A model generated the notes under the pieces. The model was not told the origin of the DNA and did no database searches. It worked only from the letters and a program-made list of their open reading frames with translations. The translations under genes and the position numbers were made by a program. From positions 1 through 64,000 of the forward strand of contig CANDBT010000019.1 in the NCBI GenBank assembly GCA_947383005.1: DNA of 64,000 bases. The letters run 5' to 3'. This DNA comes from an uncultured bacterium (lineage in GTDB: Bacteria > Bacillota > Clostridia > Lachnospirales > Lachnospiraceae). Below are positions 50,917 to 59,758 of this stretch, piece after piece (within the stretch, counting starts at the first letter, position 1; each line of letters opens with the position of its first letter).

Positions 50917-52614
50917 TTAAGCCAGCTCATCCACTACCTTCTGAATGGCAGCCAAAGCATCATCCGGAAGCTTGTCGTAGCCTTCTTTTGCCACAGCAAA
51001 CTCCTTAATCTCATTGACACGGTCATTCATACGAGCCTTCAACTGGCTGACATAATCCGCATCATTCATATCCGGCACAAAGCCTTCCCAATCCAGAATT
51101 TCAATATCCGAGAACGGACCCCATTTATGGAAATCGGCTTTGCCCTCAACAATCGCTTCCAGAATACCAAGCGTATCGGAAGGTTTTACTTTCTTGCCCA
51201 TAAAATCGCCGGTGTTGACGATATAGCAATCTACATTCTTCTCCTCAACCAGCTTTTTGAACTTCTCATAGTCGTTAGCCAGCGGATAGGTACGGAATGG
51301 GTTTGCATAGGGAACCACAACCAGCTTATTGGGATCTACGCCAGGAGCCAGACGCTCTGCCGAAGAACGCTTGGTAGCCAGGGTTGCGCCCATAACGGAA
51401 GCCAAAGAAGCCCCTTTAAGCTTCACTACCGGCGGAATGGTCGGATCTTTCATAATCCAGAAAATCGCATTAACCGGAGCATCAATTTTGTCAACCCGGT
51501 TGGGGGACCACAATTTGGACTTGATCGCACGACCATTGCCATTGCGGATATCTTCCGTTACCAACTGAAGCTTACCCTCCTCATCGAGAGTAGCCGAACA
51601 GTTCTGGGCAGTCAGCAGATACTTATTGTCGTCACAGCCGGTCGGATAATCTGCGGTTTTGTCAAAATACGTCGGTTCCAAAGCGATAGATGCACAAGTA
51701 TCCGTATTAATAATGAACGCATCATCATGCAAAACCTTAATCTCATATTTGCCGCCATGCTTTGCATGCGTCAGGGTAGACTTACCGGAACCGGACAGGC
51801 CGTAAACAGAAGCTACATATTTGCTGCCGTCAGCCAGGGTGTATTCTTTCTGTCCGCCGTGGCAGGAAGCATAGCCATTGCGGTTGGCAATAGCCCAGGC
51901 CATAGTCAAAGTGCCTTTCTTATGCTCGCCAAAATATCTCATACCCAGGATGCATGCACAGTTAGTCTCTGTATTGAAATAGCACAAAGTCTTCTTCTGC
52001 GGGTCAGACAGACAGTCCAGAGACACGTTAGGGCGATCGGAGCCAGTCCACTGAGGATCGGAGAAAATATAAATGTCCGCTTCTTTGCCATCGCCTACGG
52101 CTTTGGAATTCTTATACATCTTCACATACTCATCAGACATATACTGGAAATTCAGCATCCAGTTGTACATGATATTTTCTTCGCCCTCCGGAATCAACAA
52201 ATGAGCCTTCACCATAAACTCCGGATCCAAGCCTACAAAAACTTCCGCATGGTACATGGTCTTCCAGCGGGACTCATAGACTGCGTCCATAGCGACAATG
52301 TCCAGGGCATTGCAATTTACGCCAGGTTCGCCGGCAATACGGCGTGCAGTAGCATAACGGCCGGTAATAGCGCCATCATTAAACAGCAACACTTTGGCGT
52401 CCTTTTCCAGTCCGAACTCCTCACCGCGATAAACCGGCATGTCCGTCACTATTGTTCCAGGAGAATTTTTTGCTAATTCATACGCTTCCTTCAGGGTATT
52501 TACCTTTACCACATTATTCCCATAGAAAGCCGCCTCAATAATGGACCTGGTCTTAGAAAAGCCTGTCTTTCCTTTTCCAATCTCGCTGATTGGATAATAC
52601 GCTTTCGTTGCCAT
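50917..52614 (-). CDS. pckA: Phosphoenolpyruvate carboxykinase (ATP type)
   Basis: This 565-aa enzyme interconverts oxaloacetate plus ATP with PEP, CO2 and ADP. It has the kinase P-loop GLSGSGKSTLTHAKH (about residue 272), a metal/oxaloacetate-binding segment around LHDDAFIINTDT, and the conserved RYATARRIAGEPG region. It is somewhat longer and more divergent than E. coli PckA, but the pattern is clear. It has a strong sigma-A promoter. In fermenting anaerobes it may run in the carboxylating direction and supply oxaloacetate to the Na+ decarboxylase seen at 22-27 kb. Confidence 0.93.
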   Translation of the reverse strand: MATKAYYPISEIGKGKTGFSKTRSIIEAAFYGNNVVKVNTLKEAYELAKNSPGTIVTDMPVYRGEEFGLEKDAKVLLFNDGAITGRYATARRIAGEPGVNCNALDIVAMDAVYESRWKTMYHAEVFVGLDPEFMVKAHLLIPEGEENIMYNWMLNFQYMSDEYVKMYKNSKAVGDGKEADIYIFSDPQWTGSDRPNVSLDCLSDPQKKTLCYFNTETNCACILGMRYFGEHKKGTLTMAWAIANRNGYASCHGGQKEYTLADGSKYVASVYGLSGSGKSTLTHAKHGGKYEIKVLHDDAFIINTDTCASIALEPTYFDKTADYPTGCDDNKYLLTAQNCSATLDEEGKLQLVTEDIRNGNGRAIKSKLWSPNRVDKIDAPVNAIFWIMKDPTIPPVVKLKGASLASVMGATLATKRSSAERLAPGVDPNKLVVVPYANPFRTYPLANDYEKFKKLVEEKNVDCYIVNTGDFMGKKVKPSDTLGILEAIVEGKADFHKWGPFSDIEILDWEGFVPDMNDADYVSQLKARMNDRVNEIKEFAVAKEGYDKLPDDALAAIQKVVDELA

Positions 52615-52673
52615 TTCTACATCCTCCTTAACTAAACGTTCATCAAAATGTCATCAAAACGAAAATCTTCTTT

Positions 52674-52702
52674 ATTATCTCATTTTGTGAAATAAAAGTC
52701 AA
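52674..52702 (-). promoter_or_regulatory. Promoter of pckA
   Basis: On the minus strand, TTGACT (52697-52702), a 17-bp spacer and GATAAT (52674-52679). The RBS AGGAGGATG is next to the ATG. Confidence 0.8.
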
Positions 52703-52750
52703 TGATAATTCTTAAGAAAAAGAAAAAAATATATAGACCTGTTTAAATCA

Positions 52751-52780
52751 TTGCCAAATTTCCTGATTTTATGCTATAAT
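52751..52780 (+). promoter_or_regulatory. Promoter of the pectinesterase-like gene
   Basis: TTGCCA (52751-52756), an 18-bp spacer and TATAAT (52775-52780). It is divergent from the pckA promoter. Confidence 0.7.
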
Positions 52781-52820
52781 TCTTTATCATTGTCACAAAA
52801 TTGTAAGCGAGGCAATATTC

Positions 52821-53822
52821 ATGAATATAATTTACCACATTTCCCCAGACGGCAGCGGCGGCTTTTCCACCATCACCCAGGCATTGAATGCCCTGGCCGC
52901 CGCCGACAAATCAATCCAGGCCGGCTCTTTTATCCGCAGTCCTTCCCTTCCGCCTGCCATATTTTTTTTGCATGACGGAATTTATAACGAACAGCTCGCC
53001 ATCACCCGCCCATACCTCACCTTCATAGGGGAATCCGCCGAAAATACCATTTTAACCTGCGGCTTATATGCCCGAATGCCTCATGATGATATCGGAAAAC
53101 TGGGAACCTTCCGCAGTTATTCCTGTCTGATCGACACCCATGATTTTACGGCCAAAAACCTCACCTTCCAAAACAGCGCCGGAAGCGGCCCGGATGTAGG
53201 GCAAGCTTTAGCCGTTTATGCCGACGGAGATCGCCTGACTTTTGAAAACTGCCGGTTTTTGGGCGGGCAGGATACGTTATTTACCGGTCCTCTTCCTCCT
53301 TTTGAATACGAACCTAACGGATTTATAGGCCCCAAACAATTTTCTCCCCGCATAGCCGGCCGCCATTATTATAAAAATTGTTACCTGGAAGGAGATATCG
53401 ATTTTGTTTTCGGCGGAGCCACAGCCTATTTTGAAGATTGCCGGTTCCATTCCAAAAATATCGGACGCAAAATCAACAGTTATGTGACGGCAGCCTCCAC
53501 TCCTTTGGGACAAGCTTATGGCTATGTCATGGAAAATTGCCGGTTTACTGGCGATTGCCCGCCTCATACCGCCTACCTTGGGCGGCCCTGGCGGGAATAT
53601 GCCCAAACCGTACTTATCAACTGTTACATTGGCCCTCATATCTGTGAAGAAGGATGGCATGACTGGGGCAAAAACCAAGCCAGGCAAACGGTTCTGTACG
53701 CCGAATATCAAAGCTATGGCCCGTCATCCAATCCGCAAAAACGCGCTCCCTGGATACATATCCTTACTTCCCGGGAAGTTTCCCACTATACAAAGGAAGC
53801 CGTCCTGGGAAAGGATTTTTAA
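52821..53822 (+). CDS. Pectinesterase (CE8)-family right-handed beta-helix protein
   Basis: This 333-aa protein is a parallel beta-helix with family motifs GGQDTLFTG (catalytic Asp region), GDIDFVFGGATAYF and YLGRPWREYAQT. It would de-esterify methylated oligogalacturonides. There is no signal peptide or membrane helix, so it is probably cytosolic, unlike most CE8 enzymes. No other pectin gene is nearby. RBS GAGG precedes the ATG. It ends 20 bp from the convergent SleB gene. Confidence 0.88.
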   Translation: MNIIYHISPDGSGGFSTITQALNALAAADKSIQAGSFIRSPSLPPAIFFLHDGIYNEQLAITRPYLTFIGESAENTILTCGLYARMPHDDIGKLGTFRSYSCLIDTHDFTAKNLTFQNSAGSGPDVGQALAVYADGDRLTFENCRFLGGQDTLFTGPLPPFEYEPNGFIGPKQFSPRIAGRHYYKNCYLEGDIDFVFGGATAYFEDCRFHSKNIGRKINSYVTAASTPLGQAYGYVMENCRFTGDCPPHTAYLGRPWREYAQTVLINCYIGPHICEEGWHDWGKNQARQTVLYAEYQSYGPSSNPQKRAPWIHILTSREVSHYTKEAVLGKDF

Positions 53823-53841
53823 AACCATCAAACCATTATGA

Positions 53842-54555
53842 TTATTTAAAAAATTCATGACGCTCATGGCGGAACAGATACGTAAGGCTTCGATCAAACC
53901 AGCTTACATTACCTCCTTCAGAACCTCCCCGGTTCATAAAATAGAGCGCCCCCCGGGAGTAATCCTCCCCCTGCAAAGCCCGGTTTACGGCCTCTATCGT
54001 ATCCTGAGTAACCGTGCAGGAGTCCAGGCTGCCATTACTTACGGGTGAAAACTGATGCTTTTGATAGACAACATCGGTAATGCTATCAGGAAATTCCCGG
54101 CTTTTTACCCGGTTGATAATCACATTGGCCACCAAAATCCGCCCTTTAAGATCACAAATTCCCGCCTCGGCCTCCACAATCCGTTTTAACACTTCATAAT
54201 CATGAGAGGAACAGACAATAACCGAAGAAGCATTTGCATTTGCCTCATGACCGTCAGAGCTGCTTTCCCTTGTCCGGACCGCCTCTTTCATCTGCCGGAT
54301 TTGCTCCCGTCGTTCCTTCCATGCCTCCCTGCGGGCATGTATGCCTTTCGCTATCGTTATACCTGCCAGCTTCTGTCCTTCTTCTATATCCAATGACGAA
54401 AATGACGTCTCGGCCTGCGTAAACTCAAGCGGTATTTCTCCTCTATCCCCGTCTGCATAAGCGACAATCATCGGCTTTTTGCCAGCCATCAATCCTGCGA
54501 ACACAAACGCCAAAACTGCTGTCAAAAGAAATCGTCTCTCTGTTTTGTCCTGCAT
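53842..54555 (-). CDS. SleB-type cell-wall hydrolase
   Basis: This 237-aa protein has an N-terminal signal/membrane region (about 9-27) and a C-terminal Hydrolase_2/SleB domain (about 120-235) with the catalytic-type glutamate in RIVEAEAGICDLKG, followed by INRVKSREFPDSITDVVY and HQFSPV. Such lytic transglycosylase-like enzymes act in cortex lysis at germination or in wall turnover. It has its own TTGACT promoter. The region between is coiled and E/R-rich. Confidence 0.88.
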   Translation of the reverse strand: MQDKTERRFLLTAVLAFVFAGLMAGKKPMIVAYADGDRGEIPLEFTQAETSFSSLDIEEGQKLAGITIAKGIHARREAWKERREQIRQMKEAVRTRESSSDGHEANANASSVIVCSSHDYEVLKRIVEAEAGICDLKGRILVANVIINRVKSREFPDSITDVVYQKHQFSPVSNGSLDSCTVTQDTIEAVNRALQGEDYSRGALYFMNRGGSEGGNVSWFDRSLTYLFRHERHEFFK

Positions 54556-54641
54556 GCTTGCACCTCATCAATTTATCTCTCATATTTTATCAAAAGTGGG
54601 AATTTTTCCCAAAAATATCTCCACTTTCTGCTTCGCACAGT

Positions 54642-54671
54642 ATTATAGTGGGTAAATATAAAATAAGTCAA
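54642..54671 (-). promoter_or_regulatory. Promoter of the SleB-type gene
   Basis: On the minus strand, TTGACT (54666-54671), an 18-bp spacer and TATAAT (54642-54647). The region 54672-54780 is AT-rich with no other feature seen. Confidence 0.75.
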
Positions 54672-54780
54672 TATGTTCTTAACATTTTTGTCATATCCAT
54701 CTGATTATTTTATTGCCAATTTTCGCATTCTGCCAATTTGATTCATCTTGTTCCTGTTTTTCTTATTTACTTTGTGAAAT

Positions 54781-54809
54781 TTGCAGTTATTTTTTCTTAA
54801 TAATATTAC
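54781..54809 (+). promoter_or_regulatory. Weak promoter reading into the structured repeat
   Basis: TTGCAG (54781-54786), a 17-bp spacer and TATTAC (54804-54809) could start a transcript of about 210 nt that runs through the repeat to a hairpin with six T at about 55029. There is no ORF on this strand. This is an inference from sequence only. Confidence 0.3.
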
Positions 54810-54846
54810 GAAAATATTTCTTATTTGTTAAATATTTATAAGAATC

Positions 54847-55030
54847 GAGTAGGGAAGAGCCATTTTCCCCTACTCGCCACGCGGCCCGCACGCCGCTTTA
54901 GCGTCATATTCCTCTGTGCGGGCCTGTGCATACAAAACACTCTGCGGAAATGCGCACTTCGCGCAAAGGAAGATGGTTGCTGTCGCGACCGCGCTCCGGC
55001 GCGAATGTGCGTCTTGACGCACACTTTTTT
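54847..55030. repeat. Composite structured repeat with four modules
   Basis: In order: GAGTAGGG/CCCTACTC (54847-54875), GGCCCGCAC/GTGCGGGCC (54883-54924), a TGCGC-rich module (about 54950-54990) and GTGCGTC/GACGCAC (55007-55022) followed by TTTTTT. It shares its modules with 8285-8368, 42968-43088 and 49285-49369, in different combinations. It lies 3' of the leuC-like gene. Confidence 0.85.
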
Positions 55031-55141
55031 CCAAAGGGCGAACGTTCCGATGGAATAAAATAGAGAGAATGCTGCTACATTCGCAGAACATTGCGAACGT
55101 AACGACATTCTCTCTATTTAGCATCATTATTTTCAAATAAA

Positions 55142-56392
55142 TCAGTCGACGGCCACGGCAATCTCCCCAGCCACGGCACAAGCTGCCGCCGTCATTGGAG
55201 ATGCCAGGTAAATCTCTGTTTTGGCGGTTCCCATACGCCCAAGGAAATTCCTATTATTGGTAGCCACAACCCGCTGTCCGTCACACAAAATCCCTCCGGT
55301 CCGGCCGCAGCAAAGGCCGCAGCCCGGGTGGGTAACGATAGCGCCTGCCTCAATCAGCGTCTTTAACACCCCGCAGGCCAATGCCTCCCGATATATCTTC
55401 CGACTGGCCGGATTCACAATCAATTTGACAAAAGGCGCTACTTTTTTCCCTTCCAGGACCTTTGCCGCCGCCTGCAGGTCTTCCAATCGCCCATTCGTAC
55501 AAGAGCCGATAAATACCTGGTCAATCCGGGTTCCCTTAAGCTCTTCTACCGGACGGATTTTGTCCACTTGAGACGGACACGCCATCACCGGGACAAAATC
55601 CTCTGCCTTGTAGACAAGGATCTTCATATACCGGGCATCTGCATCTCCCTTTAATCCTTTTTGAAATTCATCCAGCTCTATCTCACAATACTCCGCCGTC
55701 TTTTCGTCAGGAGTGAACGCCGCACATTTCGCTCCTGCCTCAATCGCCATATTGGCCATGGCCATACGACTGGATATACTCATTTGTTCAATAGCAGAAC
55801 CCGAAAATTCCAAAGCACGGTATGTAGCCCCGTCCGCCCCCAAATCGCCAATCAACCGTAAAATAATGTCTTTGGACATTACCCCTTCCGGCAACGTACC
55901 TTCTATCACTACTTTTATGGTTTCCGGCACCTTAACCCACAAAGTCCCCGTACCAAGGATTGCCGCCATTTCCGTATAGCCTATTCCTGTAGAAAAAGCT
56001 CCCACGCAGCCGTAAGTCGTCGTATGGCTGTCCGTTCCGAATACCACATCCCCGGGTTTTACATAACCGGCCTCCGTCATTAACTGATGACAAATCCCAT
56101 CGCTCCGATGAACATGCGTCAGCCCGCATTCCTTTGCAAAAGCATCTCCTGTCCGATAATGACGGGTATCATCTTGCTGGCTGGCCGGCACCAGATGATC
56201 ATAAATCAGTACTGCCTTATCCGGGTCCCACACTTTGGTAAATCCCATTTCATGAAATTTATCCACAATAAAAGGAATCATAATATCATCAAGCATCACC
56301 CAGTCTACATTCACCGTGACTATCTCTCCTGGCTTTACCGACTGAACCCCCAAATTATGTGCAATAATTTTTTCAATAATTGTTTGTCCCAT
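55142..56392 (-). CDS. leuC: Aconitase-superfamily large subunit, LeuC/HacA type (pair 1)
   Basis: This 416-aa hydro-lyase subunit has the three [4Fe-4S] ligand motifs (GSCTNGRLEDL and the C-x2-C in HPGCGLCCGR) and substrate residues of the isopropylmalate isomerase/homoaconitase group. It pairs with the small subunit encoded 17 bp upstream. The reaction is probably 2- to 3-isopropylmalate interconversion, but homoaconitase-type or citramalate-type substrates cannot be excluded. Last gene of the leuDC-leuDC cluster. Confidence 0.9.
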   Translation of the reverse strand: MGQTIIEKIIAHNLGVQSVKPGEIVTVNVDWVMLDDIMIPFIVDKFHEMGFTKVWDPDKAVLIYDHLVPASQQDDTRHYRTGDAFAKECGLTHVHRSDGICHQLMTEAGYVKPGDVVFGTDSHTTTYGCVGAFSTGIGYTEMAAILGTGTLWVKVPETIKVVIEGTLPEGVMSKDIILRLIGDLGADGATYRALEFSGSAIEQMSISSRMAMANMAIEAGAKCAAFTPDEKTAEYCEIELDEFQKGLKGDADARYMKILVYKAEDFVPVMACPSQVDKIRPVEELKGTRIDQVFIGSCTNGRLEDLQAAAKVLEGKKVAPFVKLIVNPASRKIYREALACGVLKTLIEAGAIVTHPGCGLCCGRTGGILCDGQRVVATNNRNFLGRMGTAKTEIYLASPMTAAACAVAGEIAVAVD

Positions 56393-56409
56393 GTTTTCCC
56401 CTCCTTGGC

Positions 56410-56901
56410 TTATATCCGGCCATTGCGCCGACGCATGGCTTTGACCAGCCCTCCGGCCTCAATAATCTCCACCAAATTCCCGGGAAGGGAAGTGATGGGG
56501 TACTGCTTTCCCCCGGCCTCTATTGCCTGATTCACCGTAACCGTGATCGTATCCCCTTCTTTTATCCGGTCATGAAGATCCGGCTGCTCAATCAGCAACA
56601 ACCCATTATTAATCGCATTGCGGAAAAAAATACGGGCAAAGGATTTGGCAATCACACAACGAATTCCCAGGGCCTTAACTACTTCCGGGGCCTGCTCCCG
56701 GGATGAACCGCAACCGAAATTTTTCCCTGCTACCAAGATATCTCCCGAAGTAATCTTGGAGGCCAGCTCCGGCCGCAGAGGTGAAAAAGCATACTGTCTC
56801 ATCTCTTCTATGGTTTTCATTGCCAAATATTCTGTCGGAATAATAATATCCGTATCGATATCATCATCCAGAACCCAAACCTTTCCAGTAAACTGTTCCA
56901 T
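56410..56901 (-). CDS. leuD: Aconitase-superfamily small subunit, LeuD type (pair 1)
   Basis: This 163-aa swivel domain partner of the adjacent large subunit contains GKVWVLDDDIDTDIIIP and the FGCGSSREQAP motif. The substrate-loop region reads YLAMKT, and the residue after YL is small and hydrophobic, more like isopropylmalate isomerases than homoaconitases. The start at 56901 follows AAAGGAGAG; an in-frame upstream extension has no family similarity. Confidence 0.9.
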   Translation of the reverse strand: MEQFTGKVWVLDDDIDTDIIIPTEYLAMKTIEEMRQYAFSPLRPELASKITSGDILVAGKNFGCGSSREQAPEVVKALGIRCVIAKSFARIFFRNAINNGLLLIEQPDLHDRIKEGDTITVTVNQAIEAGGKQYPITSLPGNLVEIIEAGGLVKAMRRRNGRI

Positions 56902-56935
56902 AATCCCTCTCCTTTTCAGTGATCTATTTCCATCA

Positions 56936-58195
56936 TCACGATGTTGCCAGGCAATCTGCCATACAGATTTCTCCCCTAACGGCAGAAGCTGCCACAGTCG
57001 CCGCGGAACCCAAATAAACCTTGGAACTTGGATGGCCTGCACGTCCTTTAAAATTCCGGGTACCCGTGCTGATCAGCACCTCGCCTTCGCCGATTACCCC
57101 CTGGCAGCTCCCCCAACAGACGCTGCAATTCGGATTCATCACAATGGCGCCGCTTTCCATAAAAGTTTCGATAAGCCCCTCCTCCATAGCCTGCAAATAA
57201 ACCTCCTGACTGGCAGGAACCACCAGAAAACGGACATGCCCGGGGATTTTTTTGCCTTTTACAATGGCTGCTCCTACCCGCAGCTCGTCAATCCTCCCGT
57301 TATTACAAGAACCAAGAAACGCTTCATCTATCCGGATGCCGCAAACCTCTTCAGCCGGAACAACTGCATCCACAAAATCCGGTTTTGCCACAACAGGCCG
57401 GATTTCAGCCAAATCAAACGTATATTCTTTGGCATATGCCGCATCGGGATCGCTGCTAAAAACCGCCTTGGGTTCACGGCCGCGGGACTTTAAATATTCC
57501 AATGCAATCTCGTCCGCCTCAAAAATAGCCGTCTTAGCTCCGGCCTCTACCGACAAATTGCATAATACCATCCGGTCATTGACACTGAGTGTCTTCACCC
57601 CGTCTCCACAAAATTCCATCACCTGGTAATTTACGCCATTGGCTCCGATTTTGCCGATAATCGTCAGCATTAAATCCCGGGGATAAACCCCTTTTTGCAG
57701 CCTGCCGGTCAAATTAAACTTTACCGTCTCCGGTACAAGCACCCAGGAAGTCCCTGTCACCATGCCATACAACAAATCGGTACAGCCTACGCCTGTGCCG
57801 AAAGCGCCCAGGGCGCCATAGGTACATGTGTGGCTGTCAGCGCCGAAAATCAGTTCTCCCGGACACACATAATGCTCCATCATAATCTGATGGCATACAC
57901 CCTTCCCCTCCCAGAAATCAATCTGATGCTCTCTGGCGAAATCCCGCATTTTCTTCTGCGCCGCTGCCGTTTTGGGGCTGTCTGACGGTACATTGTGATC
58001 GACGATAAACACCATTTTCCCGGCGTCCGCAACATGCGGATGTTTTAATTTATTGTTGTACATATCTACAGTCAGATGAGTCGTGCCGTCATTGCTCATC
58101 ATCCGGTCCAATGTCACCGTATGAATATCCCCGGCCCTGACTTGTTCTACTCCGGCAGCCCTGGCAATAATTTTTTCCGCAATAGTCATTCCCAT
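56936..58195 (-). CDS. Aconitase-superfamily large subunit, LeuC/HacA type (pair 2)
   Basis: This protein of about 419 aa belongs to the same fold as pair 1, with cluster ligands in GSCNNGRIDEL and PNCSVCWGSCQG. The second cluster motif has an extra cysteine and CNNGR in place of the more usual CTNGR. Substrate specificity may differ from pair 1. It follows the LysR-controlled divergent promoter region. The start at 58195 has AAGGAGGG upstream. Confidence 0.88.
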   Translation of the reverse strand: MGMTIAEKIIARAAGVEQVRAGDIHTVTLDRMMSNDGTTHLTVDMYNNKLKHPHVADAGKMVFIVDHNVPSDSPKTAAAQKKMRDFAREHQIDFWEGKGVCHQIMMEHYVCPGELIFGADSHTCTYGALGAFGTGVGCTDLLYGMVTGTSWVLVPETVKFNLTGRLQKGVYPRDLMLTIIGKIGANGVNYQVMEFCGDGVKTLSVNDRMVLCNLSVEAGAKTAIFEADEIALEYLKSRGREPKAVFSSDPDAAYAKEYTFDLAEIRPVVAKPDFVDAVVPAEEVCGIRIDEAFLGSCNNGRIDELRVGAAIVKGKKIPGHVRFLVVPASQEVYLQAMEEGLIETFMESGAIVMNPNCSVCWGSCQGVIGEGEVLISTGTRNFKGRAGHPSSKVYLGSAATVAASAVRGEICMADCLATS

Positions 58196-58197
58196 AG

Positions 58198-58677
58198 TCA
58201 ACCCTCCTTATTCAGCGACGCAATTAAACCGCCTTGGCTCAGAATCTGCTGCATATACTCCGGCAGCTTTGTGCAGGAATAAGTGCGGCCGCCTGTTTTT
58301 GCCACCCCTTCGCTCAGAAAAAGTTCCATCTCATCTCCGCTTTCTACCGCATCCGGCAGATCCTTGCACACAATCACCGGCAAACCAATATTAATGGCGT
58401 TCCGGTAAAAAATCCGGGCAAAAGATTTCGCCACTACTGCTTTAACACCCAAAGCTTTCAATACGCTCGGGGCCTGTTCCCTGGACGACCCGCAGCCGAA
58501 ATTTTCCCCGCCTACCACATAGTCGCCCGGCTGCACTTTTTTTGGGAACTCCGGATCTAAAGATTCAAAGGTATGTACCTTCATCTCGTCTATATTCGGG
58601 AGCAGTAAATATTGAGAAGCGATAATCTGATCCGTATCCAGGTCATTATGAAACTTAAAAATCTTTCCCATAGCCAT
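58198..58677 (-). CDS. Aconitase-superfamily small subunit, LeuD type (pair 2)
   Basis: This protein of about 159 aa has the FHNDLDTDQIIASQYLLLP N-terminus and the FGCGSSREQAP motif. The substrate loop reads YLLLPN. It lies directly upstream of its large subunit. It is the first gene of the block, divergent from the LysR gene. The start at 58677 follows GCAGGAGGG. Confidence 0.88.
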   Translation of the reverse strand: MAMGKIFKFHNDLDTDQIIASQYLLLPNIDEMKVHTFESLDPEFPKKVQPGDYVVGGENFGCGSSREQAPSVLKALGVKAVVAKSFARIFYRNAINIGLPVIVCKDLPDAVESGDEMELFLSEGVAKTGGRTYSCTKLPEYMQQILSQGGLIASLNKEG

Positions 58678-58706
58678 AATTCCCTCCTGCAAAATTCATT
58701 TATTGA

Positions 58707-58735
58707 TTGAATTATACCATTCTCTTTGCTATAAT
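58707..58735 (+). promoter_or_regulatory. Promoter of the LysR gene
   Basis: TTGAAT (58707-58712), a 17-bp spacer and TATAAT (58730-58735). The start codon is at 58836. Confidence 0.8.
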
Positions 58736-58743
58736 GACAATAC

Positions 58744-58763
58744 ATAATACTCATACTTATTAT
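58744..58763. promoter_or_regulatory. Candidate LysR operator in the leuDC/LysR divergent region
   Basis: ATAATA (58744-58749) and TATTAT (58758-58763) form an inverted repeat with an 8-bp spacer. It is located between the divergent LysR and leuD-like promoters and just downstream of the LysR -10. Confidence 0.45.
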
Positions 58764-58835
58764 AACATTCGGTTATCAGATTTTGTAGAAAGTAAAACGC
58801 GCCTTTTATCGGACTATTCTGGAGGAGACTTTATC

Positions 58836-59750
58836 ATGGAACAAAATTTGTCCCAATACCGCATTTTTCATGCTGTAGCCCAAGCCGGCAATATTTCCAA
58901 AGCCGCCCGGGAACTATATATCAGTCAGCCCGCCATCAGCAAAGCCATCAGCAAGCTGGAAGATAACCTCCATATCACTTTGTTTAACCGCAATTCCCGG
59001 GGAGTCCAACTGACTGAAGAAGGACGTATTCTTTTCGAACACACCCGCGCCGCTTTCAAAGAACTCGCTCTGGGCGAACAGGAACTGAGGCGCATCCACG
59101 AATTCAACCTGGGTCATATCCGTATCGGCGTCAGTACTACATTATGCCGTTTTGTTCTGGTTTCTTATTTAAAAGATTTTATCGAAAAATATCCACATAT
59201 CAAAATCACGATAGAAAGCCAATCCAGCACGCACACCCTTGACATGCTGGAGCAGCAGCACATCGACATTGGACTGGTGGCCGAACCAAAGGTTCCCAAA
59301 AACCTGATTTTTCTGCCGGTGACAGAAATTGAAGATATCTTTGTCGCCACTCCCAGCTATTTGGAAAACCTGCACCTGCGGGAAGGCCATGAAGCTGATT
59401 TATTTCAAGCAGGCAACATCATGCTTTTAGACAAACATAATATTACCCGTACTTATATCGACGATTACATGCGCCTCAATCACATCCAGGCAAATAACCT
59501 GCTGGAAGTAACCACTTTGGACCTGCTTATCGAATTCACCCGCATTGGTCTGGGAATCGGCTGCGTAATCCGCGAATTTGTCAAAAATGACCTGGAAAGC
59601 GGCCGTCTGGTGGAAATTCCTCTTGCCACTCCCATTCCTAAACGGACAATCAGCTTTACCTATCAGCCCGGACGCACCTCCAAAGCCCTGGAAACCTTCA
59701 TTCAATTCTGCACTTCCGTTTCTTATAAAGGACAGTCGGCCGATTTATAA
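58836..59750 (+). CDS. LysR-family transcriptional regulator (divergent to leuDC)
   Basis: This 304-aa protein has an N-terminal helix-turn-helix (IFHAVAQAGNISKAAREL, YISQPAISKAISKLE) and a C-terminal ligand-binding domain. The ATG at 58836 lies 9 bp after GGAGGAG; upstream in-frame codons have no family similarity. Its position suggests that it controls the leuDC-leuDC cluster in response to a pathway intermediate. A terminator follows the stop. Confidence 0.93.
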   Translation: MEQNLSQYRIFHAVAQAGNISKAARELYISQPAISKAISKLEDNLHITLFNRNSRGVQLTEEGRILFEHTRAAFKELALGEQELRRIHEFNLGHIRIGVSTTLCRFVLVSYLKDFIEKYPHIKITIESQSSTHTLDMLEQQHIDIGLVAEPKVPKNLIFLPVTEIEDIFVATPSYLENLHLREGHEADLFQAGNIMLLDKHNITRTYIDDYMRLNHIQANNLLEVTTLDLLIEFTRIGLGIGCVIREFVKNDLESGRLVEIPLATPIPKRTISFTYQPGRTSKALETFIQFCTSVSYKGQSADL

Positions 59751-59758
59751 ACAAAACA

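Noticed and set aside
50902..52476. A 524-aa open frame on the plus strand opposite pckA
   Set aside because: It is antisense to a clear, motif-complete PEP carboxykinase, has no ribosome site and shows no family features. GC-rich third positions of pckA keep the opposite frame open.
54825..55181. Frames of 77-103 aa over the composite repeat
   Set aside because: Same reason: repeat DNA, no ribosome site, and partly shared by homologous repeat copies elsewhere only because the DNA is similar.
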